From NCBI RefSeq assembly GCF_000214725.1, contig NC_015574.1, forward strand, positions 2,481,001 to 2,545,000: a stretch of DNA of 64,000 nt, in the 5' to 3' direction. A program made the translations under genes and the position numbers. A model generated the notes under the pieces. The model had not been told where the DNA came from. It made no database searches and saw only the letters and a program-made list of their open reading frames with translations. Shown here one piece after another: positions 17,180 through 26,469 of the stretch (position 1 is its first letter; every line of letters starts with the position of its first letter). This stretch comes from Methanobacterium paludis. GTDB taxonomy: Archaea > Methanobacteriota > Methanobacteria > Methanobacteriales > Methanobacteriaceae.

Positions 17180-18325
17180 TTAACTCCATATTGCATCTTC
17201 AAGGAGTGCCATTTCACATTGAAGGTCTATTATATTTGTTCTTCCTTTTCCTCTTCCTCTTGACACTGTTTTTGTTGATATAAGTCCTAACATTTCTAGC
17301 TCGTTTATAAAGTCAAATATTCTTCTGTAAGAGACTGAATCCCCCTTAGATATTTCTTTGTAAACATCGTAAAGCCGGCCTGAAGTTATCTCTTCCTTCT
17401 TCTTTGTGAGGTAAATTATAGATTCTAAAACCTTTTGCTGCTGACTTGGAAGGGTCATTACTATATCAGTAACTTTGTTGTGTTCTATGTAATCTTTTGC
17501 TTCTCTTACATATGTTTCTTGAACTATTTCAGACCCTTTTTCATCTGCAAGTTCTCCTGAAGTTCTTAAAAGGTCAAGAGCATATCTTGCATCCCCTTCT
17601 TCTTTGGCTGCAAGGGCTGCGCATAATGGTATCACATCTTGATGTAAAACATTATCTTTGAAGGAAAGTTGAGATCTTTCTTTCAGGATATCGACAAGCT
17701 GCTGTGCATTGTACGGTGGAAACACAATTTCACGGTCACGTAGACTGCTTCTGACCCTGGGTTTTATGAACTGTTTGAAGTCAACGAAGTTACTTATAGA
17801 TGCAATAGAAACGTTATCTGTACGAGTTAAAGTGTAAAGAAGACCATCACCATCATTTTTTAGAAGAATATCTATTTCATCAAGAATTATTATTAGTATA
17901 AGGTCCTTTCCAAACACATCTTTTTTGAAAAGGTTTCTAAAAGCATTAATAACTTCTGCCTTTGTCCAACCTCTGTATGGAACATCACGTCCCATCTGTT
18001 GACATAGACGAGCAATAACTTGATATTCTGTAGTATAATCTGTGCAACGTATGTATTCAACCCTTACATTGATATTTTTATCCTTGGATATTTGTTCCAA
18101 CTGTTTTCTTGCAAATTTCGCAACAGCTGTTTTCCCAGTACCAGTCTTACCATATATAGTTACATCTGGAGGCGTAACACTTCCTAAAGCTTCCACCCAG
18201 TATTTAGCTACGGATTTAATTTGCTCAGTTCTGTGAGGCAATTTGTCAGGTAAAAATCTATGATCCAAAAATTTTTTGCATTTAAAAACTGTCTTTTTTT
18301 CGCCTAATTCTTCAAAAATATTCAT
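17180..18325 (-). CDS. cdc6: Orc1/Cdc6 replication initiator
   Basis: Archaeal origin-binding AAA+ ATPase that recognises origin repeats and loads MCM. About 381 residues from the ATG at 18325; a GTG at 18334 would add three residues. Seen: YGKTGTGKTAVAKFA (Walker A), IIILDEID (Walker B), a sensor-1 region with SISNFVDF, an arginine-rich RVRSSLRDREI segment with the FPPY motif, and a C-terminal winged helix (about 300-381) with RGRGKGRTN. The gene reads away from oriC, which begins directly upstream, the common cdc6-origin arrangement. It corresponds by position and sequence to Cdc6-1 of Methanothermobacter. Confidence 0.95.
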   Translation of the reverse strand: MNIFEELGEKKTVFKCKKFLDHRFLPDKLPHRTEQIKSVAKYWVEALGSVTPPDVTIYGKTGTGKTAVAKFARKQLEQISKDKNINVRVEYIRCTDYTTEYQVIARLCQQMGRDVPYRGWTKAEVINAFRNLFKKDVFGKDLILIIILDEIDILLKNDGDGLLYTLTRTDNVSIASISNFVDFKQFIKPRVRSSLRDREIVFPPYNAQQLVDILKERSQLSFKDNVLHQDVIPLCAALAAKEEGDARYALDLLRTSGELADEKGSEIVQETYVREAKDYIEHNKVTDIVMTLPSQQQKVLESIIYLTKKKEEITSGRLYDVYKEISKGDSVSYRRIFDFINELEMLGLISTKTVSRGRGKGRTNIIDLQCEMALLEDAIWS

Positions 18326-18514
18326 AGAGACCACTACTATTATTTTATAATAAAATTACGAATTAAAATTGAATCATTGATAATCTTAAGAGTCCTTGAG
18401 AGTTATCGTTAAAACTGATTTATCTTTTTGTTTTTAGTAAAATTGTCGAGTTAATGATGAGTAAAATGTTCAGGACTACTCAAAATTTTTTAGATTATTG
18501 GAATGGGTGCGTGT

Positions 18515-18691
18515 GAGGTGCATTTCAAGTGTAAAATTTATTTAAAAACCCTGAAATAATGATCGTTTGAGGTGCATTTCAAGTGTAAAGATGATCGTTA
18601 CTAAGTCCCGATGATAGAGACGTGCATTTCAAGTGTAAGCAACGAGATTCCCGATCAAATTTTAAGTGTGGGAGATGCATTTCAAGTGTAA
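18515..18691 (-). repeat. Left origin recognition repeats (four)
   Basis: Four copies of GAGGTGCATTTCAAGTGTAA or close variants at 18515-18534, 18569-18588, 18619-18638 and 18672-18691. TTTCAAGTGTAA is exact in all four; variation is limited to the GAGGT part. Spacing is 50-54 bp start to start, close to five helical turns, so bound initiators would lie on one DNA face. A degenerate fifth copy, TTTTAAGTGTAA, lies at 18860-18871. Confidence 0.93.
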
Positions 18692-18899
18692 TATGTACTG
18701 AGTTTAATATGCGTTTTATAGTTTTCGTATTATCAACGTTTATAATAAGAATAATAAGTGATGAATTTGGTAGAACTTGCTCATTAAATTGGAAAACACG
18801 GACTTTTGAGTTAATTCAACTATGTTTAGTAACTATGAAAAAAATGTATTATGAAATTGTTTTAAGTGTAATAGAAAATGGATTATATTAATTTAAAAG

Positions 18900-19380
18900 C
18901 TTTAAAACATAATATAACCATGTGTAAAAAATAATTAATTAACTTTAAGATAAAATTAAATCAAATTAATAATTTTAAACAGATGTACAAATAAAAAGTT
19001 AATTAAAGAATGTAAAAATAAATTTTTAGGTTATTAAATAATTGAAAAATTAAAATTAGTTTTAAAAAGGTTTAAAAGTTAATATTAATCCTTTAAACAA
19101 TTTATTTTTTTATATTATAATAATAAATTATATAATAAATTATTTTAAAAATTTTATACTGATCCTATTGTAAAGTTAACATTATATATAAATGTACCTA
19201 TTTTTTAGAAAAACTTTTAAAAAGAATATTTAGCAAATTTTGTGGTCCTATATATCTTAACAATAAAACCATTTTACTTAAATTTTTTAATTAGTATTCT
19301 AAGTTAAAAAAGAAAAAATAGAAGGTAAATACAGTTGAAATGGAACTCATTTTTTCATAATTAAATTAAAAAAAATCTTG
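18900..19380. other. AT-rich core of oriC, candidate unwinding element
   Basis: Almost pure A+T for long stretches, for example the TTATAATAATAAATTATATAATAAATT tract spanning about 19113-19140, between the two inverted repeat sets. It is the natural candidate for the duplex unwinding element. The assignment rests on composition and position only. Confidence 0.6.
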
Positions 19381-19399
19381 ACTCATATTTTTCAAAATT

Positions 19400-19676
19400 T
19401 TACACTTGAAATGTACCTCTCAAAACTTCAAAAACATTTTTGCACGCGTTTGTTACACTTGAAATACACCTCTCTTTTTTTTGTAAGATCTAAATTGAAT
19501 GTAGATGATCTACTTACACTTGAAATCAATCTCTTACCCATTTTTTGATAAAAAAAAATAATGAAAATTTCCTAAATAAAAATTAATCAATTAAATGTAA
19601 GCTAAAAATCAAAAAAGTTAATAACAAAAATCTGATTTGAACAAAAATTTTATTTTACAGTTGAAATTGGTGTCTC
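19400..19676 (+). repeat. Right origin recognition repeats (four)
   Basis: Copies at 19400-19421, 19453-19474, 19514-19533 and 19655-19676, in opposite orientation to the left set. The first three keep TTACACTTGAAAT; the fourth has TTACAGTTGAAAT. An extended CTCTC or CTCTT follows in all, so the full element is about 22 bp: TTACACTTGAAATN4CTCTC. Spacing is 53 and 61 bp, then a wider 141 bp to the last. Confidence 0.93.
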
Positions 19677-19830
19677 ACCCATGTTTCATATCTATCTGAT
19701 ATATTCATTCAATTTCAAGATTTTGATCCAATTTAATTTAAAAGCAACAAGATAAGATTTAAGCATGTTTTTGTAGAAAAAATCAAACAAAAAAAAACAA
19801 TATAATAAAAGAAAGAATAAAAAGAGAATT

Positions 19831-20766
19831 ATGAATATGAATATTCTTTTCATAATTTTAGTGGCAATAATTATAGATATTGTCTTTGGAGAACTTCCAT
19901 CTCAAATTCATCCTGTTGTGATGATGGGCAAGTTCATAGATATTTTCAAGGGTTTCCTAACTAAACGTAACAGCAAATTAGCAGGTGCTATCTTCACAAT
20001 TTTGATGATCGTCGTTTTTGTTACGGCGTTTTTCCTGATAATTCAATTATTCACATTTAATTACTTAATCTACCTTTTAATATCAGCTATTATTCTTTCA
20101 ACAACATTTGCAATAAAAGTGCTTTTAAACTCTGCAGAACACATAAAAAATGATTTAAACCAAGATATTGAAACTGCAAGAAAATCTGTTTCTTACCTAG
20201 TAAGTAGGGACACTTCCAAACTTTCAAATGAAGAACTAGTTTCTGCAACCGTTGAAAGCCTCACAGAAAACATAACAGATTCTGTTGTGTCCCCAATTTT
20301 TTACACCTTCATATTTGGAGTTTTGGGTGGAATTACTTGCAGAGTTATAAACACATTGGACGCTATGGTTGGATATAAAAATCCTGAAAATATAAAAATA
20401 GGCTGGTTTCCAGCAAAATTGGACGACATCATGAATTATATACCTGCACGTGTTACAGGAATTCTTGTTACACTTGCAGCCCTCCTCTTAAGGTTTGATT
20501 GGAAAAGTTCCTACACGATCATGATGAGGGATGCCAGTAAAACACCAAGCCCAAACTCAGGATATCCAATGGCAGCGGCTGCAGGTGCACTTGGAATTAA
20601 ACTCAAAAAAATAGGTTGTTATGAAATCGGAGACTCTATAAATCCTTTAAATCCTGACAAAATAACCGAAGCATTACTTCTTACCAAAATTACAATTATA
20701 CTGTTTGTTGTACTTGCATCGGTTGTATTTGGAATCTTCTTGACCATTGCTGAACTTTTAATATAA
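19831..20766 (+). CDS. cobD: Cobalamin biosynthesis protein CobD/CbiB
   Basis: Membrane protein that attaches aminopropanol or its phosphate to adenosylcobyric acid to form cobinamide. 311 residues with about five hydrophobic segments, an N-terminal GELPSQIHPVVMMG motif, SRDTSKLSNEEL followed by ESLTENITDSVVSP, and TPSPNSGYPMAAAAGAL near 236-252, all typical. The first gene on the right flank of oriC. The ribosome binding site (AAGAGAA) is weak. It is followed 102 bp later by cbiG on the same strand. Confidence 0.93.
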   Translation: MNMNILFIILVAIIIDIVFGELPSQIHPVVMMGKFIDIFKGFLTKRNSKLAGAIFTILMIVVFVTAFFLIIQLFTFNYLIYLLISAIILSTTFAIKVLLNSAEHIKNDLNQDIETARKSVSYLVSRDTSKLSNEELVSATVESLTENITDSVVSPIFYTFIFGVLGGITCRVINTLDAMVGYKNPENIKIGWFPAKLDDIMNYIPARVTGILVTLAALLLRFDWKSSYTIMMRDASKTPSPNSGYPMAAAAGALGIKLKKIGCYEIGDSINPLNPDKITEALLLTKITIILFVVLASVVFGIFLTIAELLI

Positions 20767-20868
20767 CTTTTTAATGTAAATAAATTTCAATGCTTTATCA
20801 ATTTCATTCTTAAAAAATTGATTAAAAAAATTAATTAAATAGATCTTCAACTTAAAAATGTGGTTCAC

Positions 20869-21861
20869 ATGAAACTGGCTATAATCACAATAACGCCTAA
20901 AGCCCGAAAGCTTGCAGAAAAAATAATGGATGATGTTGCAGAAGATCCAACTGTAATAAAAGTTGATTTATTTGAAAAAAACGTTAAAAAAACGTTAAAA
21001 ACAGTGTTTAACTCTTATGATTGTATCATTGGTATAATGGCCACAGGGATCATGGTCAGAAACATCTGCGGACTGATTAAAAATAAAACAGAAGATCCTG
21101 CAGTTTTGGTTGTGGATGAGAATGGTGAACATGTTATAAGTTTACTTTCAGGACATTTAGGTGGTGGAAATGATTTCACCCTAAAAATGGCAGATATTAT
21201 TGGTGCAGAGCCCATTATAACAACATCGACGGATCTTAACAGTAAACTTGGCGTTGACAGTCTTGCAAGAAGATACCTTCTCAACGTAGATGACCCCAAC
21301 AAAATAAAAAGAATGAACATGGCATTAATAAACAATGAAAACGTTAAAATAGGTGTAAACCCTAAATTTGATTTCATATTAACGGATCCTGAAGTTAAAG
21401 AGTCATACAAAGAGATTTCTTCGGCTTCAGATAGAATAAGAATTTCCTGCAACCATATCAATATGATTTTAAGACCTAAAAAAATTGTGGCTGGCGTGGG
21501 CTCAAAAAAAAATATCTCTAAAATCTCTGTAATGGAAGCTGTGAAATCTGCAATGGATACGTTGCGTTTACCAATAAAACGATTAGATTGTATTGCAACA
21601 GCAGAAATGAAAAAAGATGAAGCTGGAATAATTGATTTAGCTTCCGAACTTGGAATTTCACTTAAAATAATTCCAAAAAAGGTTTTAAAAGAATTTAAAC
21701 ATCCTGATTGTTCCAAATCAGACTTTGTAATGGAAAAATTTGGGGTACCTGGTGTATGCGAGCCATCTGCCCTGATCGCTGCAGGAACCAATTCACAACT
21801 CATATATAAAAAAACAGCCTTTAACGGTGTTACAGTTGCAGTGGCGGTTTCAAAGAATTGA
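20869..21861 (+). CDS. cbiG: Cobalt-precorrin 5A hydrolase CbiG
   Basis: Opens the delta-lactone and releases the C20 unit as acetaldehyde during anaerobic corrin ring synthesis. About 330 residues from the ATG; a GTG nine bases upstream would add three. Seen: CIIGIMATGIMVR, LSGHLGGGNDFTL and STDLNSKLGVDSLA in the N and middle domains, ATAEMKKDEAGI and a C-terminal FGVPGVCEPSALIAAG typical of the CbiG C domain. It is next to cobD; cbiH is 3.5 kb further on. Confidence 0.93.
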   Translation: MKLAIITITPKARKLAEKIMDDVAEDPTVIKVDLFEKNVKKTLKTVFNSYDCIIGIMATGIMVRNICGLIKNKTEDPAVLVVDENGEHVISLLSGHLGGGNDFTLKMADIIGAEPIITTSTDLNSKLGVDSLARRYLLNVDDPNKIKRMNMALINNENVKIGVNPKFDFILTDPEVKESYKEISSASDRIRISCNHINMILRPKKIVAGVGSKKNISKISVMEAVKSAMDTLRLPIKRLDCIATAEMKKDEAGIIDLASELGISLKIIPKKVLKEFKHPDCSKSDFVMEKFGVPGVCEPSALIAAGTNSQLIYKKTAFNGVTVAVAVSKN

Positions 21862-22023
21862 TCAACACATGAAACTCGTTTTATATAACTAATTGTTTAA
21901 TTTTCATGAATTTTATTTTCATCTTCGACCATGAACACCAAAACTTTTTTAAATTATGAATGAGAAACAGTTTTAGATATAACTTTTACCGGTTATTTTA
22001 ATTTAAACATTGGAGGAATAACT

Positions 22024-22275
22024 ATGAACCAAGATGCATTTGATCGTTGTAATCAAATTTTACAACATATAACTGAAGATACAAGCGTTCCAAGAAATAT
22101 TCGAAGGGCTGCAGAGGAATCTAAAAATATATTGGCTAAAGATGAAGAAGCAACAATACGTGCAAGTAGTGTGATTTCAATACTTGATGAGATCAGTAAC
22201 GACCCAAATATCCCTATACATGCACGAACACTTATATGGAACGTTTTAAGTGAGCTTGAGTCTGTCCACGACTGA
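22024..22275 (+). CDS. UPF0147 family protein
   Basis: An 83-residue all-helical protein of the archaeal UPF0147 family (conserved VPRNIRRAAEE, PNIPIHARTLIWN). The function is not known. A strong GGAGG precedes the ATG. Its last 44 bp overlap the convergent aldolase gene on the other strand. Confidence 0.9.
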   Translation: MNQDAFDRCNQILQHITEDTSVPRNIRRAAEESKNILAKDEEATIRASSVISILDEISNDPNIPIHARTLIWNVLSELESVHD

Positions 22276-22858
22276 GTAAACTGGACACAAGTTGTATTTT
22301 AGCTGTCTCTTCCACAAATTCTGCAAGAAGGAAAGCATCATCTAAATTTTCTCCACAGGCAACAATACCGTGCCTCTTTAAAAGCACAACGTCCTCATTT
22401 TCCAGAGCTTTTGAAACATTTTCGGCAAGCTCCATAGTACCTGGGGTTGCATACTCTACGAAAGGAATAAATGGATTTTTAATAGTTCCAAAACCTTCTA
22501 ACCTTTTAATTTTTTCTTCAGCAAATGCAAATCCTGTTGCAACTGGAGAATGTGTATGAACAATTCCATTCACTTCATCATTTTTTTTATAAACGTTGAT
22601 ATGCATGAAAACTTCTGAAGAAGCTTTTTTATCATTTTCAAGGCTTTCATTTAATTTATTACCATCCATATCAACAATTACGATGTTTTTTTCATCCACA
22701 TCTTTGAGTGAGACTCCGCTAGGGGTTATAGCCACATTTTCTGAACCATTAGCAACGAATCTAAAACTCACATTTCCAGATTTTCCCGGTACAAGTCCTT
22801 TTTCATACAAATAGTTTGATACGTCAGTAATTTTTCTTAAAACTTCTTTTTTGTCCAT
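22232..22858 (-). CDS. Class II aldolase, L-fuculose-phosphate aldolase family
   Basis: A 208-residue zinc aldolase of the FucA/AraD family. Seen: GKSGNVSFR (phosphate binding), ITPSGVSLKD, a candidate catalytic Glu in SSEVFMH, zinc His pair in VHTHSPVA and the third His in KRHGIVACG. In methanogens such enzymes have been linked to fuculose-1-phosphate cleavage to lactaldehyde for coenzyme F420 synthesis; that role is inferred. AGGTGACTTTAA precedes the ATG. The 3' end overlaps the UPF0147 gene by 44 bp in convergent orientation. Confidence 0.85.
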   Translation of the reverse strand: MDKKEVLRKITDVSNYLYEKGLVPGKSGNVSFRFVANGSENVAITPSGVSLKDVDEKNIVIVDMDGNKLNESLENDKKASSEVFMHINVYKKNDEVNGIVHTHSPVATGFAFAEEKIKRLEGFGTIKNPFIPFVEYATPGTMELAENVSKALENEDVVLLKRHGIVACGENLDDAFLLAEFVEETAKIQLVSSLLSRGQTQAHLKRSI

Positions 22859-23010
22859 TTAAAGTCACCTATTGAATTTTAACTATCCTAATTTTTAAAC
22901 TTAATTTTAAAAAATATTTGCAATGGTCTGAATTTAACATTTTAGAAATCATAAAAATAAAAAAAAATTTATCTAATTCTTTAAATCTTATTTGACCCTT
23001 CATTCATTTA

Positions 23011-24513
23011 TTAATTAAATTTGAGGACTTTCATGGTCCCTCTGTTTAATACAGGAACCTCTGCGCACGTCGGTACAATGTTGTAAATCTTCTGGAACTC
23101 TGTTTGGGACTGGAAGGTTCCTGAGTTTATCATGTGAACTCCCTTGTACTTCTTGTAAGCATTTATATGCACATGCCCTGTATGAAAAACGTCTGGAATT
23201 TCTTCTATAACAAGATGATCCTCATATTCTGATGCAAGTGGTGTTCTCTCCCCATATATTGGTGCTAAATGTCGTTTTTCAAGGAGTTCCTTCATTATAA
23301 GATCTGTGTGTTCGTGTGACATTCCGTTGACTGTCATTGCAAAGTCATCGAAGCTTCTTCCGTGGTACATCAACGTGTTGATTCCTTCAAGACTTACAAC
23401 GGCTGGGTTGCTGACAAACTCCGTGTTTTTAAGCTTGTAAAGTTCTGATGCATAGTGTTCTGGAAGTGCTGGCTGAGGTTCAGCTAAACGGCATGCATCG
23501 TGGTTTCCAGGAGATATAACTATTTTAACTCCATTTATATCTCCTAATAATCTTGCAGCTTCTTCGTACTGTCCATAGATATCCTTTATTGTGAGTTCAT
23601 CTTCCTGGTGGGGATAAACACCGATACCATCCACAAGGTCCCCAGCTATAACCAGATACCTCACGTCGTTTGCAATTTCTCGCTGCTCTTCATCTCCATA
23701 ATTCCCATTCATCCAACTTGTAAACCTTTTAAAGGCATCTTCAAGGAATGTGGAGCTTCCTATGTGCACATCTGAGATGAAAACTGCTGAGAAATCCATT
23801 TTTTTATCTTCTTTCCTGGGAACTCCAGGATTTATCAATTCTGAGGCTATTAATAGGCTTCCTTTCCTGATTCCAACAACACCAATAACCTCATCTTTAA
23901 CGATCTTTTCAGAGAACTGGAACAGTTTTTCATTGTCCTTGTGTACCAGTACAGTTGTGTACCCTGTTCCATCTTCTAACTCGATGATCTTGTGGTTGTT
24001 TTTTGTGGTTCTGATTTCATTAACCATTCCTATTACTTTAACATCATTTTCAAGGTTAACAACATCTTTTATAGGATGATTCTCCCTGAGTTCAGGTTTT
24101 TTCTCAAGAATACCCTTTAATTTTTGGTATCTACTGTTGAAGTAAGCTGAAAAATCTTTTATTTCACCGTTGGTGTAGGATTTTTTACTTGCATCCTTTA
24201 TGATGTGGAAGTCGAAGGGAAGGTTGGGTAAAAGTTTGCTCTGGGGCATTTGCACACTAACATCCGTACCATTAGATGGTTCATTGGGTGTAATACTTTC
24301 ATCCATATCTGTTCCATCAAAATTAATCTGTTTAAGATATCGATCCACGATTTCCCCTGTTAAAATAAATATATTTTCATCAGAATTGGACAAATCATCT
24401 ATTAAGGAATCTGTAAGTTTCAAAGAGTTTTTTTGCCCGCTTATTTTATGGTAAGCTGCATCGTTTATCAGAATATCTGCATTTGTGAATTTTAGAATAA
24501 TATCATCGATCAT
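23011..24513 (-). CDS. polB: DNA polymerase D small subunit DP1
   Basis: The proofreading 3'-5' exonuclease subunit of the euryarchaeal replicative polymerase PolD. 500 residues: a helical N-terminal domain, a variable linker, an OB domain near 160-230 (VKVIGMVNEIRTTKNN) and an Mre11-like phosphoesterase domain with SDVHIGS, GDLVDGIG, PGNHDACR, MYHGRS and HTGHVHIN, all metal ligands present. The large subunit DP2 is not in the window. It lies about 4 kb from oriC. A TATA-like ATATAATATA lies about 30 bp before the ATG. Confidence 0.94.
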   Translation of the reverse strand: MIDDIILKFTNADILINDAAYHKISGQKNSLKLTDSLIDDLSNSDENIFILTGEIVDRYLKQINFDGTDMDESITPNEPSNGTDVSVQMPQSKLLPNLPFDFHIIKDASKKSYTNGEIKDFSAYFNSRYQKLKGILEKKPELRENHPIKDVVNLENDVKVIGMVNEIRTTKNNHKIIELEDGTGYTTVLVHKDNEKLFQFSEKIVKDEVIGVVGIRKGSLLIASELINPGVPRKEDKKMDFSAVFISDVHIGSSTFLEDAFKRFTSWMNGNYGDEEQREIANDVRYLVIAGDLVDGIGVYPHQEDELTIKDIYGQYEEAARLLGDINGVKIVISPGNHDACRLAEPQPALPEHYASELYKLKNTEFVSNPAVVSLEGINTLMYHGRSFDDFAMTVNGMSHEHTDLIMKELLEKRHLAPIYGERTPLASEYEDHLVIEEIPDVFHTGHVHINAYKKYKGVHMINSGTFQSQTEFQKIYNIVPTCAEVPVLNRGTMKVLKFN

Positions 24514-24602
24514 GAGAACCCCATGGAAAGCTTTTAGTATATTATATCTACAACCTTAATTATAATAACTAATCCAAATTGATAAACTGAAAGGTGATAA
24601 TT

Positions 24603-25121
24603 TTGTCCAGGATTCTAAAGATCATATTATTCATCATATTCTTCGCAATATTCTTTGAAGCAGGTCTTATAAGTGCGTATACCATTGTAACATCCCAACC
24701 TCCTGACGTGAATAAACTTATAACTATGCAGGTAGATGAGCTATCATCTCTTTTCAACTTCGGTTCGGGCTCAATTGGGAGCAACCAAAATACTTTGAAT
24801 GTAACCAATCCTAATGAGGTTGCAACTGCAATCAATGCCACTGGAATTGTTGATGGTGTGAATATTCAGAGTATAACAGCTACGACGTCGCAGAGCACTA
24901 AAAATGTGGATACTTTACTGGTAAATATCACCGCAACAGGGTATAAGGATGTTATAACTGGTGATAATACGAGTGCTCAAGTAGTCATATCTCCAAATCA
25001 AACGTACACTATTTTGGCAACTGCAACTGGAAATTTATCTACTGGAAAAACTCAAATTACCATTGACGTTAGTACATTAAAGATAATCTCAACCAAAGAG
25101 CTCTATTCTAAAACATCTTAA
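24603..25121 (+). CDS. Membrane-anchored secreted protein, unknown function
   Basis: About 172 residues. TTG at 24603 is preferred over the GTG at 24594 because AAAGGTGA (24590-24597) then serves as the ribosome binding site. Basic N-terminus, one hydrophobic helix (about 4-26), then an exported domain rich in Thr, Ser, Asn and Val with a repeated beta pattern (NVTNPNEVATAINAT, LLVNITATGYKD) and several N-X-S/T sites. No catalytic motif is visible. It is divergent from the DP1 gene and is followed by a short hairpin. Confidence 0.65.
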   Translation: MSRILKIILFIIFFAIFFEAGLISAYTIVTSQPPDVNKLITMQVDELSSLFNFGSGSIGSNQNTLNVTNPNEVATAINATGIVDGVNIQSITATTSQSTKNVDTLLVNITATGYKDVITGDNTSAQVVISPNQTYTILATATGNLSTGKTQITIDVSTLKIISTKELYSKTS

Positions 25122-25146
25122 AAACCTTCAAAAGATTTTAAAGAAC

Positions 25147-25163
25147 AACCTTTCAAAAAGGTT
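25147..25163 (+). terminator. Short hairpin after the secreted-protein gene
   Basis: AACCTTT-CAA-AAAGGTT, a perfect 7-bp stem with a 3-nt loop, 26 bp after the stop codon. No T-run follows, so termination is uncertain; it may instead protect the transcript end. Confidence 0.35.
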
Positions 25164-25407
25164 AATCAATAAGATTTAATGAAAATAACTCTTTCAAAAA
25201 GCAACAACTAAAGTTGGAAATGGAATTAGTGAAGGATTAAAATTAATAAGAATTAAGAAATAATTTTTCAAAAATATTCCTAAAATACATCAACTTTAAA
25301 TTTTTTAAGTACGATGATGAATAGTTAAATATCTAAAAAAAGGTTTGAAACAAGTAATAAAACATTAAAACTGTTTAAATTTTATTTTTTTTAAAAAAGG
25401 TGAAGAA

Positions 25408-26469
25408 ATGATCAGCGTTATAGGAATTGGACCCTCCCGTGAAAATATGAGCATCAGGGCCATGAATGCAATAGGGGCTGCGGATGTTATAATCACCTAC
25501 AAGAAGTACATAAAAAACATAGAAGATCTTGTAGAAGGAAAGGAGATCATACTCAAGGGAATGGGTGATGAGATAAAAAGGGCAGAACTTGCAGTATCTA
25601 AATCTCAGGAAGGAAAGAGAGTTGCTTTGATAAGTTCAGGAGACCCTGGAGTCTTTGGAATGGCAAACGTGTTCTTCCAGATTCTGGGAAAGTACGACGA
25701 TGTTGAAGTTGAAGTCATACCTGGAGTAACTGCGGCAAATTTTGCAGCATCCTTGCTTGGGGCGCCTCTACACGACTTTGCAGTTATAAGTCTAAGTGAC
25801 ATTTTAACTCCCCTTTCTGAAATAAAGAGGAAGGTCAATGCAGCAGCTAAGGGTGATTTTGTAATAGCCATATACAACCCCCTGAGCAAAACAAGAACCA
25901 AACCCTTTGAAGAAGCATATAAAATTCTTCTTGAAACAAAAGGTCCGAAAACACCTGTTGGAATAGTTAGAAGTACCTCAGATGGTGCTGTAGTTACAGT
26001 GACAAACCTCCATGATCTTTTGGATCATGAGATAAACATGTCCACAACAGTTATAGTTGGAAACTCCATGACCTACGTCCAAGATGGTCACATGATAACC
26101 CCCCGAGGTTACAAGGTTCCATATCCAACACATCCACTAGCAGTTGAATTCTACGATAAATACCTTGCAGGTGAAGGTAACAAAGGTTCCAACAGGGAAT
26201 GTGAATTTTATCCATGTCACAGCCACCCTCAAAACTGTACATTTTGTTACTGCCCATTTTATCCTTGTGGTGACAGTTCAACCGGTGGAAAGTGGATAAA
26301 AAATAAGGGTGTCTGGAGCTGTGAAAACTGTGAATGGATACACCGCGACAAAACAGTTGAGTGCATACAGGCCAGACTACCCGAAATACTTCAGGAAGTG
26401 GACGACCTGAAGAATAAAAAGAAAGACCTTTTAAAATTAAGAAGAGAATGCATGTATCTTACCAAATAA
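25408..26469 (+). CDS. cbiH: Cobalt-factor III C17-methyltransferase CbiH with Cys-rich C-terminal domain
   Basis: Ring-contraction methyltransferase of anaerobic cobalamin synthesis. Residues 1-240 form the tetrapyrrole methylase domain (SVIGIGPSREN, SSGDPGVFGMA, VEVIPGVTAAN, NPLSKTR). Residues about 258-325 form a Cys-rich domain with pairs such as CEFYPC, CTFCYC, YPCG and CENCEW, followed by a charged helix. Bacillus megaterium CbiH60 also carries a C-terminal extension with a [4Fe-4S] cluster, so a cluster or zinc site is plausible here. AAAAGGTGAAGAA precedes the ATG. cbiG and cobD lie within 6 kb upstream on the same strand. Confidence 0.93.
   Translation: MISVIGIGPSRENMSIRAMNAIGAADVIITYKKYIKNIEDLVEGKEIILKGMGDEIKRAELAVSKSQEGKRVALISSGDPGVFGMANVFFQILGKYDDVEVEVIPGVTAANFAASLLGAPLHDFAVISLSDILTPLSEIKRKVNAAAKGDFVIAIYNPLSKTRTKPFEEAYKILLETKGPKTPVGIVRSTSDGAVVTVTNLHDLLDHEINMSTTVIVGNSMTYVQDGHMITPRGYKVPYPTHPLAVEFYDKYLAGEGNKGSNRECEFYPCHSHPQNCTFCYCPFYPCGDSSTGGKWIKNKGVWSCENCEWIHRDKTVECIQARLPEILQEVDDLKNKKKDLLKLRRECMYLTK

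Larger units (their letters stand above)
18335..19830. other. Chromosomal replication origin (oriC)
   Basis: A 1.5-kb gap between cdc6 and cobD with four repeats on the left and four in opposite orientation on the right, flanking about 700 bp of very AT-rich DNA. The repeats contain TTACACTTGAAA, the mini-ORB core described for Methanothermobacter thermautotrophicus, and lie beside cdc6. A reading frame at 18622-18891 runs through two repeats and has no coding character; I regard it as spurious. No other gene is visible. Confidence 0.93.

Noticed and set aside
18622..18891. 89-codon open frame within oriC
   Set aside because: It runs through two origin repeats, gives a low-complexity product with no family features and lacks a ribosome binding site.
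18515..19676. Evenly spaced repeats considered as a CRISPR array
   Set aside because: Repeats occur in two opposite orientations, are short, vary in sequence, and lie beside cdc6 with no cas genes; they are origin boxes.
20997..21803. Long open frame antisense to cbiG (262 codons)
   Set aside because: The sense strand encodes a well-conserved CbiG; the antisense frame is a by-product of codon usage.
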